Assembly (NCBI GenBank): GCA_964540535.1
Contig: CAZIMO010000008.1
Location: 45,114-109,113, forward strand
Direction of reading: 5' to 3'
DNA length: 64,000 nt
Source: Fimenecus sp964540535
GTDB taxonomy: Bacteria > Bacillota > Clostridia > Oscillospirales > Acutalibacteraceae
In this document: piece by piece, positions 18,052 to 26,458 of the stretch
Layout of the letters: each line of letters opens with the position of its first letter
Numbering within the stretch: the first letter of the stretch is position 1
Program-made: the position numbers and the translations under genes
The notes under the pieces: generated by a model
The model's database searches: none
What the model saw: only the letters and a program-made list of their open reading frames with translations
Told to the model about the DNA's origin: nothing

Positions 18052-18405
18052 ATGGAAAGAACAGAACTTCTTAAAAATATTGTTGTTACTCTTGACAACA
18101 AGAAGGCAATGGATATAAAATCACTTGAAATAACAGATTTAACCGTTGTTGCCGATTATTTTGTAATTGCAACGGGTACTTCGGGTACTCACATACGCGC
18201 CCTTGCCGATGAGGTTGAAGATACGCTTACAAAAATGGGTGTTGAACCAAATCATATTGAGGGCAAAACAACGGGTTGGATTTTGCTCGATTACGGCACG
18301 GTTATTGTTCATCTTTTCACTGCCGACCAAAGAGAGCTTTACAGCTTGGAGCATCTTTGGGGCGATGCAAAGCAGACTGACATCAGCGGTTATATTTCAG
18401 AATAA
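18052..18405 (+). CDS. rsfS: Ribosomal silencing factor RsfS
   Basis: 117 residues of the Iojap/RsfS family, which binds uL14 and blocks subunit joining when nutrients are short. Typical blocks: LTVVADYFVIATGTSGTHIRAL, GWILLDYGTVIVHLF, ERELYSLEHLWGDA-like end (here QRELYSLEHLWGDA). Normal length; three bases after yqeK. Confidence 0.95.
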   Translation: MERTELLKNIVVTLDNKKAMDIKSLEITDLTVVADYFVIATGTSGTHIRALADEVEDTLTKMGVEPNHIEGKTTGWILLDYGTVIVHLFTADQRELYSLEHLWGDAKQTDISGYISE

Positions 18406-18439
18406 ACTGTAAAAAATCTCATTAAAGAAGGTTGTATAT

Positions 18440-20848
18440 ATGAATTATGATTTTAAAGCCACCGAACAAAAATGGCAGGCAAAATGGGATGAAGCAAAGG
18501 TTTTTGAGGCTAAGGATAATTCTGACAAGCCCAAGTTTTACGGCCTTGTTGAGTTCCCTTATCCCAGCGGCGCAGGTATGCATGTAGGGCATATTAAGGC
18601 ATACAGCGGTCTTGAAGTAGTTTCAAGAAAAAGAAGACTTCAGGGTTACAATGTGCTTTTCCCCATAGGCTTTGACGCTTACGGCTTACCTACTGAAAAC
18701 TACGCAATCAAAACAGGCATTCACCCTCGCAAGGTTACCGATATGAACATTGAAAAGTTCACAAGTCAGTTAAAGCGCGTAGGTTTTTCGTTTGACTATT
18801 CAAGAGTTGTTGATACAACTGATGATAAATATTATAAATGGACACAGTGGATTTTCCTTAAAATGTTTGAAAACGGACTTGCATTCCGTGACAAAACTCT
18901 CGTTAATTACTGCCCCTCATGTAAGGTTGTTCTTTCAAATGAGGATTCACAGGGCGGTAAGTGCGATATTTGCCACAGCGATGTTGTTCAAAAGTCAAAG
19001 GATGTTTGGTATTTAAGAATTACCGAATATGCCGATAAGCTTCTTGAGGGTCTTAATGATGTTGATTATCTTCCGAACATCAAGCTTCAGCAGGTGAATT
19101 GGATAGGTAAATCACGCGGTGCATTTGTAAACTTCACTCTTAATGAAATTCCTGAAAAATTGAAGATTTACACAACCCGACCGGACACTCTTTTCGGCGT
19201 AACATTTATGGTTATGGCTCCCGAGCATCCGATTATTGACAAGTATTCCGACAAAATTTCAAATATGAGCGAAATTCTTGCATACCGTGCTGAATGTGCA
19301 AAGAAAACAGAATTTGAACGCACACAGCTTGTAAAGGATAAAACAGGTGTTAAAATCAGCGGAATTACAGCTAAAAACCCTGTAAACGGCAAGGATATTC
19401 CCATTTACATATCCGATTATGTTATGATGGGCTATGGTACCGGCGCTATTATGGCTGTTCCTGCACACGATGACCGTGACTATGACTTTGCAAAGAAATT
19501 CGATATTGATATTATTGAGGTTATCAAGGGCGGTGACATCAGCGCTGCCGCTTATACAGGCGACGGCGAAATGGTGAACTCCGATTTCCTCAACGGTATG
19601 GATAATAAAAAGGACTCAATCGCAAAAATGATTGATGTTCTTCAGCAAAAAGGCATCGGCGAGGGCGGTGTTCAGTATAAAATGAAGGATTGGGCATTTA
19701 ACCGTCAGCGTTATTGGGGCGAGCCAATTCCGATCGTTCACTGCGAAAAGTGCGGAATGGTGGCTGTTCCGTATGAAGAGCTTCCGTTAAGACTTCCCAA
19801 TGTTGAGAATTTTGAACCCGGTACAGACGGCGAAAGCCCTCTTGCTAAAATTGAGTCCTATGTAAACTGCAAATGTCCCAAGTGCGGCGGCGATGCAAAA
19901 AGAGAAACAGATACAATGCCTCAGTGGGCAGGCTCATCGTGGTATTTTCTCAGATATACCGACCCCAAAAATGAAAATGCGCTTGCCGATATGGATAAGC
20001 TTAAATATTGGCTTCCTGTTGATTGGTACAACGGCGGTATGGAGCATGTTACCCGTCACTTGATTTATTCACGATTCTGGCACAAGTTCCTTTATGACAT
20101 AGGCGCAGTTCCTTGCGAAGAACCTTATGCCAAGAGAACCGCACAGGGCCTTATTCTCGGTCCTGACGGCGTTAAGATGAGCAAATCAAGAGGTAATGTT
20201 ATTGACCCCAACGAGGTTGTTGATGTATACGGAGCAGATGTTCTTCGTACCTATGTTCTCTTTATGGGCGACTATGAGCAGGCAGCTCCTTGGTCTGAAA
20301 GTTCGGTTAAGGGATGCAAGAGATTTATTGACAGAATTTGGAATTTACAGGAGATTCTTACGGACGGCGATGAATTTTCAAAAGAGCTTTCATCTGCTTT
20401 CCATAAGACAATCAAAAAGGTAACAGAGGATATTGAAACTCTTAAATACAACACTGCAATTGCGGCTCTTATGACGCTTCTTAATGCAATTTATGCCAAG
20501 GGCGAAATCAATAAGGCAGAGCTTAAAGCGCTCTTGCTTATTGTCAATCCTTTTGCTCCCCATATTACAGAAGAAATGTGGGAAAAATGCGGATACGGCG
20601 CAATGCTTGCGCAAGACGGCGAATGGCCATCATATGATGAAGCAAAATGTGTTGACGATACAATAGAAATCGTTGTTCAGATTAACGGTAAAATCCGTGC
20701 AAAGCTTAATGTTGCGGCTGATATTGAACAGGCTGAGGCAGTTGCTTTGGCAAAAGCCGATGAAAAAGTAGCAGCCGAGCTTAACGGCAAAAATATCATT
20801 AAAGAAATTTATGTTAAGGGCAAGCTTGTAAACATAGTTGCCAAATAA
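18440..20848 (+). CDS. leuS: Leucyl-tRNA synthetase
   Basis: 802 residues, the bacterial LeuRS length. Class Ia synthetase: HIGH-like motif in PYPSGAGMHVGHIKAY (about residues 34-49), editing CP1 domain with TTRPDTLFGVTFMV and AVPAHDDRDYDFA, and KMSKS in GVKMSKSRGNV, followed by the anticodon-binding domain. A zinc knot CPSCK...CDICH (in CP1/ZN-1) is visible. SD AAGAAGGTTG. Last gene of the long run that starts near 4.06 kb; terminator follows. Confidence 0.97.
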   Translation: MNYDFKATEQKWQAKWDEAKVFEAKDNSDKPKFYGLVEFPYPSGAGMHVGHIKAYSGLEVVSRKRRLQGYNVLFPIGFDAYGLPTENYAIKTGIHPRKVTDMNIEKFTSQLKRVGFSFDYSRVVDTTDDKYYKWTQWIFLKMFENGLAFRDKTLVNYCPSCKVVLSNEDSQGGKCDICHSDVVQKSKDVWYLRITEYADKLLEGLNDVDYLPNIKLQQVNWIGKSRGAFVNFTLNEIPEKLKIYTTRPDTLFGVTFMVMAPEHPIIDKYSDKISNMSEILAYRAECAKKTEFERTQLVKDKTGVKISGITAKNPVNGKDIPIYISDYVMMGYGTGAIMAVPAHDDRDYDFAKKFDIDIIEVIKGGDISAAAYTGDGEMVNSDFLNGMDNKKDSIAKMIDVLQQKGIGEGGVQYKMKDWAFNRQRYWGEPIPIVHCEKCGMVAVPYEELPLRLPNVENFEPGTDGESPLAKIESYVNCKCPKCGGDAKRETDTMPQWAGSSWYFLRYTDPKNENALADMDKLKYWLPVDWYNGGMEHVTRHLIYSRFWHKFLYDIGAVPCEEPYAKRTAQGLILGPDGVKMSKSRGNVIDPNEVVDVYGADVLRTYVLFMGDYEQAAPWSESSVKGCKRFIDRIWNLQEILTDGDEFSKELSSAFHKTIKKVTEDIETLKYNTAIAALMTLLNAIYAKGEINKAELKALLLIVNPFAPHITEEMWEKCGYGAMLAQDGEWPSYDEAKCVDDTIEIVVQINGKIRAKLNVAADIEQAEAVALAKADEKVAAELNGKNIIKEIYVKGKLVNIVAK

Positions 20849-20859
20849 ATTCAAATTCA

Positions 20860-20893
20860 AGCTCCCCTCTGAACGGGGGAGCTGTCATTTTAA
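20860..20893 (+). terminator. Terminator after leuS
   Basis: Stem AGCTCCCC / GGGGAGCT with a short loop, followed by GTCATTTT. Ends the nadD-yqeK-rsfS-leuS part of the operon. Confidence 0.75.
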
Positions 20894-20910
20894 AGAAAAT
20901 AAGTGAGCTT

Positions 20911-21729
20911 ATGTTCCGCTGTCCTATATGTAATGAAAAACTGAATATAACGGAAAACTCATATCGCTGTGTTAACAATCATTCATTTGATATTGCAAGG
21001 CAAGGCTATGTGAATTTGCTTCTTGTCAATAAAAAGCATTCCGATAACCCCGGCGACACAAAAGATATGGTTTTGGCACGGCGAAGTTTTCTTGAAAGCG
21101 GAAAATATGATTGCTTTTCAGATAAACTCAATGAGCTTGTAAAAGAAGTTTCAGCGGATAGTCAAAATTTGTCTATTCTTGACTGCGGATGCGGTGAGGG
21201 CTATTACGACGGCAGACTTATTGACTGCTTGGATAAGTTGAAAATTAACTATAAACTTTTGGGATTTGACATTTCAAAAGAAGCGGTGCGTTTTGCCGCA
21301 GGTAAATATAAAAATGCGAGCTTTTTTGTGGGCAGTTGCTTTAATATGCCCTTAACGGACAATGCTTTTGACCTTGCAATCAACATTTTTGCGCCTATGG
21401 TTGAAAGTGAATTTTGCCGTGTATTGAAAAAAGGCGGATATTTAATCTATGCCGTACCCGGCAAAAATCATCTTATGGGGCTTAAAAAGCTTATTTACGC
21501 AAATGTTTATGAAAATGAAGAAAAGCATACAGAATATAACGGCTTTGAATTTGCCGGCAGATATTCTGTAAAGAATAGAATCGCTCTTGACGGCGAAACA
21601 GGTGTAAATCTTTTCAAAATGACGCCCTATTATTTTAAAACCGAGTTGGGCGCAGAAGAGAAAATCCGTAAAAACAACGGATTTACGACAGAAATCCATT
21701 TTGACTTTTTGATTTACAGAAAAATATAA
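20911..21729 (+). CDS. 23S rRNA (guanine-N1)-methyltransferase, RlmA family
   Basis: 272 residues. N-terminal zinc ribbon CPICNEKL...C-x4-HSFD (4-26) and ARQGYVNLL, typical of RlmA, then a class I methyltransferase with SAM motif LDCGCGEGYYDGRL (about 90-103) and GFDISKEAVRFAA. RlmA enzymes methylate N1 of G745 (RlmAI) or G748 (RlmAII); Gram-positives usually have the G748 type, linked to tylosin/mycinamicin-type resistance. No clear SD. Stands between two terminator-defined units. Confidence 0.85.
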   Translation: MFRCPICNEKLNITENSYRCVNNHSFDIARQGYVNLLLVNKKHSDNPGDTKDMVLARRSFLESGKYDCFSDKLNELVKEVSADSQNLSILDCGCGEGYYDGRLIDCLDKLKINYKLLGFDISKEAVRFAAGKYKNASFFVGSCFNMPLTDNAFDLAINIFAPMVESEFCRVLKKGGYLIYAVPGKNHLMGLKKLIYANVYENEEKHTEYNGFEFAGRYSVKNRIALDGETGVNLFKMTPYYFKTELGAEEKIRKNNGFTTEIHFDFLIYRKI

Positions 21730-21752
21730 TTAAAATTTATCGGGGTGAAAGT

Positions 21753-22364
21753 ATGAAAATTATTGATATATCAAAGGATGTTATGACCTGTGAGGTTTTT
21801 GAGGGCGATCCTGCGCCAAAGCTTGAAAGAGAAGCAAGCATAGGCGAAAACAGTGAATATAATTTGAGCAAAATCAGTATGTGTCTGCATAACGGAACTC
21901 ATATGGACGCACCTCTTCACTTTTTGCCCAATGGCAGTGATATAACTGAATTTGACCCCGAAGTATTTTTCGGTCCATGCGTTGTGGTAGAGGTTGCCTG
22001 TGAAATGCTGACAGGCGCGTTTGTTGAAGAATATTTCCCGAGAAACGCGAAAAGAATACTTATAAAAAGCCACGGCAAAACAGTGCTTCACGAATCTGCC
22101 GCGTCAGAGCTTTCGCATATGGGATATGTGCTTGTGGGAACAGACGCTATGACTGTTGAGCCCGAAGGAAGCGACGGCAGAACCCACCGTATGTTTATGG
22201 TGGATAATGTGGCGCTTTTAGAAAATCTTGATTTGGAAAATGTTGAGTCGGGTGATTATTTTCTTGCGGCGGCGCCAATTAAAATCAGCGGTGCAGAGGC
22301 TTCGCCTGTAAGAGCTTTGCTTGTTTCGGATTATATTTTCTGGAGCGGAGAAAGCAACAGATAA
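21753..22364 (+). CDS. Cyclase/kynurenine-formamidase family metal hydrolase
   Basis: 203 residues with the family metal-binding signature HNGTHMDAPLHFLPNG (about residues 47-62) and a later GTDAMTVEP and FMVDNVALLENLDL block. Proteins of this family hydrolyse formylkynurenine or related amide/lactone substrates with a metal ion; no tryptophan-degradation genes lie nearby, so the substrate is open. SD CGGGGTGA before the ATG. Confidence 0.8.
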   Translation: MKIIDISKDVMTCEVFEGDPAPKLEREASIGENSEYNLSKISMCLHNGTHMDAPLHFLPNGSDITEFDPEVFFGPCVVVEVACEMLTGAFVEEYFPRNAKRILIKSHGKTVLHESAASELSHMGYVLVGTDAMTVEPEGSDGRTHRMFMVDNVALLENLDLENVESGDYFLAAAPIKISGAEASPVRALLVSDYIFWSGESNR

Positions 22365-22401
22365 AAACTATCTATTATATTTTTTTGATGTGGAGAGTAC
22401 A

Positions 22402-22950
22402 ATGGTTAAAAAATTACTGCAACTATTTTTGACCTTTGCAAAAATAGGCGGAATAACATTCGGCGGCGGGCTTACAATGTTACCGCTGCTCACAAAGGAA
22501 ATCGTTGAAAAGCGTAAATGGGCAACTGAAGAACAGTTACTTGACTATTACGCTGTCGGTCAATGCACACCGGGTATTATTGCAGTTAATACTGCAACCT
22601 TTATCGGTTATTATCAAGCAGGTGTGTTGGGCGGAATTTTTGCAACCGTAGGTATGGTAACACCGTCAATTATAATTATTGTTACTGTTGCGGCAGTGTT
22701 ACAGCAGTTTATGGACTATCAAATCGTTGCCAGCGCCCTAATGGGTATTCGTGCCGTAGTTTGCGCCCTGCTTGCGCATACGGTCATTACTCTCGGGAAA
22801 AAGAGCCTTATTGATGCAGTATCCGTCGCGCTTTTTATTATAGGATTAGTGCTGTGCTTTGTGCTTGATATAACTCCGATTATCGTTGTTATCGTCGGCG
22901 GAGTTGCAGGACTTATTGTAAACAAAATCAGGGAGGTGCGTGCAAAATGA
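22402..22950 (+). CDS. Chromate transporter family protein, first half (ChrA N-type)
   Basis: 182 residues from ATG 22402 (SD TGGAGAG; an upstream in-frame start at 22321 lies in the previous gene). Membrane protein of the CHR family: FAKIGGITFGGGLTMLPLL, then the VGQCTPGIIAVNTATFIGY signature and about five to six hydrophobic helices. CHR proteins of this short type come as adjacent pairs, each equal to one half of the long ChrA exporter. Overlaps its partner by ATGA. Confidence 0.87.
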   Translation: MVKKLLQLFLTFAKIGGITFGGGLTMLPLLTKEIVEKRKWATEEQLLDYYAVGQCTPGIIAVNTATFIGYYQAGVLGGIFATVGMVTPSIIIIVTVAAVLQQFMDYQIVASALMGIRAVVCALLAHTVITLGKKSLIDAVSVALFIIGLVLCFVLDITPIIVVIVGGVAGLIVNKIREVRAK

Positions 22951-23516
22951 CCTTCTTGCATCTTTTTATTGAATTTTTTAAAATCGGACTTTTTGCAATA
23001 GGCGGGGGACCTGCTACAATTCCATTCCTTTTTGACCTTGCCGCAAGCGATTACGGCTGGTTCACACAAAAACAGCTTGTTGATATGATTGCGGTCAGTG
23101 AAAGCACGCCCGGTCCTATCGGTGTAAATATGGCAACTTATGCAGGTTATAACGCAGGATACAGTGAAATGGGTATCAGCGGCGGAATACTCGGCGGAAT
23201 AGTTGCCACAACAGGACTTGTTGTGCCGTCAATTATTGTTATTGTGATTATCGCCGGCTTTTTAAAGGCGTTTGCGGAAAATAAATATGTTAAAAATATT
23301 TTTTACGGAATTCGTCCCGTGGTAACCGCTATTGTGTTATATTCGGTTTACGGAATTATTTCGCAGACATTTTTCCAAGAGGGCGAGTTCGTATTTCCTG
23401 TAATTGCCATTGCGTTTATTCTTTTTGCGCTTATGTTTGTGAAGAAACTAAAAAAACTGCATCCTGCGTTCTGGCTTGCAATCGGTGCTGTTTTCGGAAT
23501 ACTTTTTAAGCTTTGA
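22947..23516 (+). CDS. Chromate transporter family protein, second half
   Basis: 189 residues, homologous in plan to the preceding gene: FKIGLFAIGGGPATIPFLF, then VSESTPGPIGVNMATYAGY and five to six membrane helices. Members move chromate, possibly as a sulfate-like anion, but the natural substrate in gut-type anaerobes is unknown. ATGA overlap with the first half implies a fixed 1:1 complex. Confidence 0.88.
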   Translation: MTFLHLFIEFFKIGLFAIGGGPATIPFLFDLAASDYGWFTQKQLVDMIAVSESTPGPIGVNMATYAGYNAGYSEMGISGGILGGIVATTGLVVPSIIVIVIIAGFLKAFAENKYVKNIFYGIRPVVTAIVLYSVYGIISQTFFQEGEFVFPVIAIAFILFALMFVKKLKKLHPAFWLAIGAVFGILFKL

Positions 23517-23524
23517 GGTCTTGT

Positions 23525-25258
23525 ATGTCGCTTGTAAAAAATCAGGATATACAACTGGATATTGAGGGCTATACTGCCGAGGGCAACGGCGTTGGGCATT
23601 ATAACGGGCAGGCTGTATTCATTTCGGGTGCGGCTAAGGGCGATGTGATTATTGCTCATATTATAAAGGCGAAAAAGACATACGCTGTGGGAATTATCAA
23701 ACAGATAATCACCCCCTCGCCCGACAGAATTGCGGTTGATTGCGGTCATTTTCGCTCGTGCGGCGGCTGTGTTTACCGCCACATTTCTTATAAAGCCGAA
23801 AAAGAGCTGAAAAGGCAAAAGGTTGTTGACGCATTTCAGCGTCTTGCCCATATTGATGTGCCTGTGCAGGATATTATCACCTGCGATATTCAGCGTTACA
23901 GAAATAAAGCGCAGTATCCCGTAGGCTTTGACAATGGCATTGTTGCAGGTTTCTACGCGCAAAAAAGCCACAGAATAATAAATTCATCCGACTGTATTTT
24001 ACAGCCCGAAGAATTTTCAAAAATCGTTGATATTGTAAAAGCTTGGATGTCCGAATTTGGTATAACCGCTTACAACAGCGAAACAGGCATAGGGCTTATA
24101 CGCCATATTTACATAAGAAAAGTGTTTAAAACAGGTCAGCTTATGGTCTGTCTCGTGATTAACGGAAACACCCTGCCGTATGCCGATGAGCTTTGCGATG
24201 ATTTGATGAGAATTGAGAATATAACAAGTATTGCAGTCAATGAGAATACCGAAAAAACAAACGTAATTCTCGGTCAAAACTGCAATGTAATATGGGGCAG
24301 CGATCATATTGAAGATGAGCTTTGCGGAGTAAAAATCCGGCTTTCGCCCCTTTCTTTCTATCAAGTTAATCACGACTGTGCCGAGCTTTTATATAATAAG
24401 GCGAGCGAATATGTAGGCGCAACAGGCAGTGAAACTGTACTCGATTTATATTGCGGAGCAGGCACAATCGGACTTTCAATGGCACATAAGGTTAAAAAGA
24501 TAATCGGTGTTGAGATTATCCCTGAAGCAATTGAGGACGCTAAGGAAAACGCAAAACGGAATAATATTGAAAATTGCGAATTTTATTGCGGTGACGCAAA
24601 AGACGCTGTTAAAATGCTTCGTGATAAGCGTATAACTCCCGATGCAGTAATTCTTGACCCGCCGCGAAAGGGCTGTGATAAAGAGGTTCTTGAATGTGTG
24701 GCAGAGATGAACCCGAAAAAAATCGTCTATGTTTCCTGTGATGTGTCAACTCAGGCGAGGGATTGTGCAATTCTCAGTGAACTTGGCTTTAAAACCTGCG
24801 AGGTAACCCCTGTGGATATGTTCCCGCGCACTGCGCATACAGAATCGGTTGCCCTTTTAAGTCGGCAAACTAATGTACACAATATGAAGTTGAATGCTTC
24901 TCCGTTTGAAATGATAAAGAGCGGAGCAAAAACTATTGAACTTCGCTTGCTTGACGAAAAGCGTAGGCAAGTGAAAACCGGAGATGTGATTGTTTTTACA
25001 AATACGGCAACAGGAGAAACACTGAACACGACCGTTGTAAAACTGCATTACTTTGTCGATTTTGATGAATTATATAATTCTTTGCCCTTGTTAAAATGCG
25101 GATATACGGTCAAAAATATTGATAAAGCAGCGCCGAGTGATATGGAAGAGTATTATTCCGTAGAGGAACAGAAAAAATACGGTGTTGTCGGAATCGAAAT
25201 TTGCCGAGCGAAAGAAGTTACAGACGAATCCGTAGCATTGCTTGAAAAAAGAGGTTAA
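23525..25258 (+). CDS. RlmD-type 23S rRNA (uracil-C5) methyltransferase fused to an ASCH domain
   Basis: 577 residues from ATG 23525 (SD GAGG 6 bases upstream; the TTG at 23513 overlaps that SD). Order: TRAM RNA-binding domain (about 1-60); Fe-S cysteines CGHFRSCGGC (about 73-82) with a later C in SSDC; class I methyltransferase with LDLYCGAGTIGLSMA, DPPRKGCDKEVL and the catalytic-cysteine region VYVSCDVSTQARD; end of the core at TESVALLSR. Then about 120 extra residues beginning MKLNASPFEMIKSGAKTIELRL, an ASCH (PUA-like) RNA-binding domain usually encoded separately. No frameshift is involved; the fusion is in frame. Confidence 0.9.
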   Translation: MSLVKNQDIQLDIEGYTAEGNGVGHYNGQAVFISGAAKGDVIIAHIIKAKKTYAVGIIKQIITPSPDRIAVDCGHFRSCGGCVYRHISYKAEKELKRQKVVDAFQRLAHIDVPVQDIITCDIQRYRNKAQYPVGFDNGIVAGFYAQKSHRIINSSDCILQPEEFSKIVDIVKAWMSEFGITAYNSETGIGLIRHIYIRKVFKTGQLMVCLVINGNTLPYADELCDDLMRIENITSIAVNENTEKTNVILGQNCNVIWGSDHIEDELCGVKIRLSPLSFYQVNHDCAELLYNKASEYVGATGSETVLDLYCGAGTIGLSMAHKVKKIIGVEIIPEAIEDAKENAKRNNIENCEFYCGDAKDAVKMLRDKRITPDAVILDPPRKGCDKEVLECVAEMNPKKIVYVSCDVSTQARDCAILSELGFKTCEVTPVDMFPRTAHTESVALLSRQTNVHNMKLNASPFEMIKSGAKTIELRLLDEKRRQVKTGDVIVFTNTATGETLNTTVVKLHYFVDFDELYNSLPLLKCGYTVKNIDKAAPSDMEEYYSVEEQKKYGVVGIEICRAKEVTDESVALLEKRG

Positions 25259-25262
25259 TATA

Positions 25263-25742
25263 ATGCAAATGAGAAGATACGACCGTCAGGTTACGGATAT
25301 GAATGAAATTATTAAAATTCTTGATAAATCCAAGGTGGTGCATCTTGGAATGGCTGACGGCGGAGAGCCTTATGTTGTGCCTATGAATTACGGATACACA
25401 TTAAAAGACGGAGCTTTGACGCTGTATTTTCACTGCGCAGAGCAGGGCAAAAAGCTTGATATTATCCGCAAAAATCATAATGTGTTTTTTGAAATGGACT
25501 GCGATATTCAGCCGATTGAGGGCGATACGGCCTGCGAATACAGCACCGCATACGCAAGCATTATGGGCAAAGGTTTAGCCGAAATTGTTGAGAATACCGA
25601 AGAGAAAAAATACGCTCTGTCAGTGCTTATGAAAACTCAAACGGGCAAGGATTTCACATTCAATGACAAAATGATAAACGGTGTAACCGTTATTAAAATT
25701 ACGGCACTTGAATATACCGCAAAACAAAAATTATTACTGTAA
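25263..25742 (+). CDS. Pyridoxamine 5'-phosphate oxidase-like flavin-binding protein (NimA type)
   Basis: 159 residues from ATG 25263 (SD AGAGGTTA). Split-barrel FMN-binding fold: MRRYDRQVTD, VHLGMADGGEPYVVPMNYGYT, LYFHCAEQGKKLDIIRKN and VFFEMD are the family blocks shared with NimA-like nitroreductases and PNPOx-like proteins. The enzyme activity is not known; members bind FMN or haem. Five bases after the RlmD-ASCH gene, so co-transcribed, and followed by a perfect terminator. Confidence 0.85.
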   Translation: MQMRRYDRQVTDMNEIIKILDKSKVVHLGMADGGEPYVVPMNYGYTLKDGALTLYFHCAEQGKKLDIIRKNHNVFFEMDCDIQPIEGDTACEYSTAYASIMGKGLAEIVENTEEKKYALSVLMKTQTGKDFTFNDKMINGVTVIKITALEYTAKQKLLL

Positions 25743-25752
25743 AATCATTAAA

Positions 25753-25786
25753 AAATATCCCGACAGTTAATCCTGTCGGGATATTT
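25753..25786. terminator. Bidirectional terminator
   Basis: Perfect 14-bp stem AAATATCCCGACAG / CTGTCGGGATATTT with a 6-base loop; A-rich on the left and T-rich on the right, so it can act on both strands. Confidence 0.85.
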
Positions 25787-25834
25787 CAGTCTGAACTATT
25801 TTGCGATAGTAAAATAACCAAATGTTTTCGTCCG

Positions 25835-26045
25835 CATTTTTCAAAAGGCGGTGGGGTGCGTGTCTCCGGTGGAGACCTCTGAATACGAAAGTATTCAGAA
25901 GCGCCGACCGAGCCGGCAGGCGAGACCAAAGCCCTGCCTTGTAGTCCTCAAACTGTAAAATCTCTTTGCATCAAAAGCGCAGGATGGGCGAAAAACAGTA
26001 CGGCGGACTGCTTTTCGCTGGGGAACCCTCGCCGGGGATGCTCAT
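25835..26045. ncRNA. GC-rich stretch of successive hairpins (candidate structured RNA or palindromic element)
   Basis: No ORF with an SD here. The stretch is richer in GC than its surroundings and holds four hairpins: GTCTCC-ggt-GGAGAC (25862-25876); TCTGAATAC-GAAA-GTATTCAGA (about 25878-25899) with a GNRA tetraloop; GGCAGG / CCTGCC around a 12-base loop (25915-25938); and GCGAAAA-CAGT / ACTG-TTTTCGC with one mismatch (25987-26018). I do not recognise a known RNA class, and there is no clear promoter. It could also be a dispersed palindromic repeat. Confidence 0.4.
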
Positions 26046-26065
26046 AAATCTGTATCTTTAGCGTA

Positions 26066-26458
26066 TTATACATTTTTGCAGGATATGCGGTAAATAATCT
26101 TTTCACTTGTAAAGAATACGGCACAGCCGACTGCATAGCAAATTAAATCGGCAAATGAGAATGTTGTTCCGAGAAGAATACGGAAAAATTTTATATCACC
26201 CAAGCCCAAAAGCGATACAAAATCGAAATACTGTCCGATTTCTACCGCTGTGGCGAAGAGAAATACCCAAATAGGCAAGGATTTCAATTTGTCGGGGATA
26301 AATATTCTTATAAAACAGCAGATTAAAACCGTAACAAGAACATCGCCAACATAGGGTCTTATAAAATTATCGTTCAAGAAAAGAGCAATCAGCACTTCTG
26401 CGATAAAAATAGAGGTGAAAAATACAGCATAAATTATGCGCTTTCTATTTGTTTTCAA
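26066..26458 (-). CDS. DUF2809 family membrane protein
   Basis: 130 residues with four predicted membrane helices (about 8-28, 38-54, 62-78, 100-118) and the family blocks RPYVGDVLVTVLIC and EIGQYFDF. Function unknown; the family is a small integral membrane protein found in many phyla. Its start overlaps the 3' end of the upstream serine hydrolase by 14 bases, so the two are co-transcribed. Confidence 0.75.
   Translation of the reverse strand: MKTNRKRIIYAVFFTSIFIAEVLIALFLNDNFIRPYVGDVLVTVLICCFIRIFIPDKLKSLPIWVFLFATAVEIGQYFDFVSLLGLGDIKFFRILLGTTFSFADLICYAVGCAVFFTSEKIIYRISCKNV

Noticed and set aside
22402..23516. Split chromate transporter as a frameshifted single gene
   Set aside because: Each half has its own start and full family signatures and the two overlap by ATGA, the normal layout of short CHR pairs.
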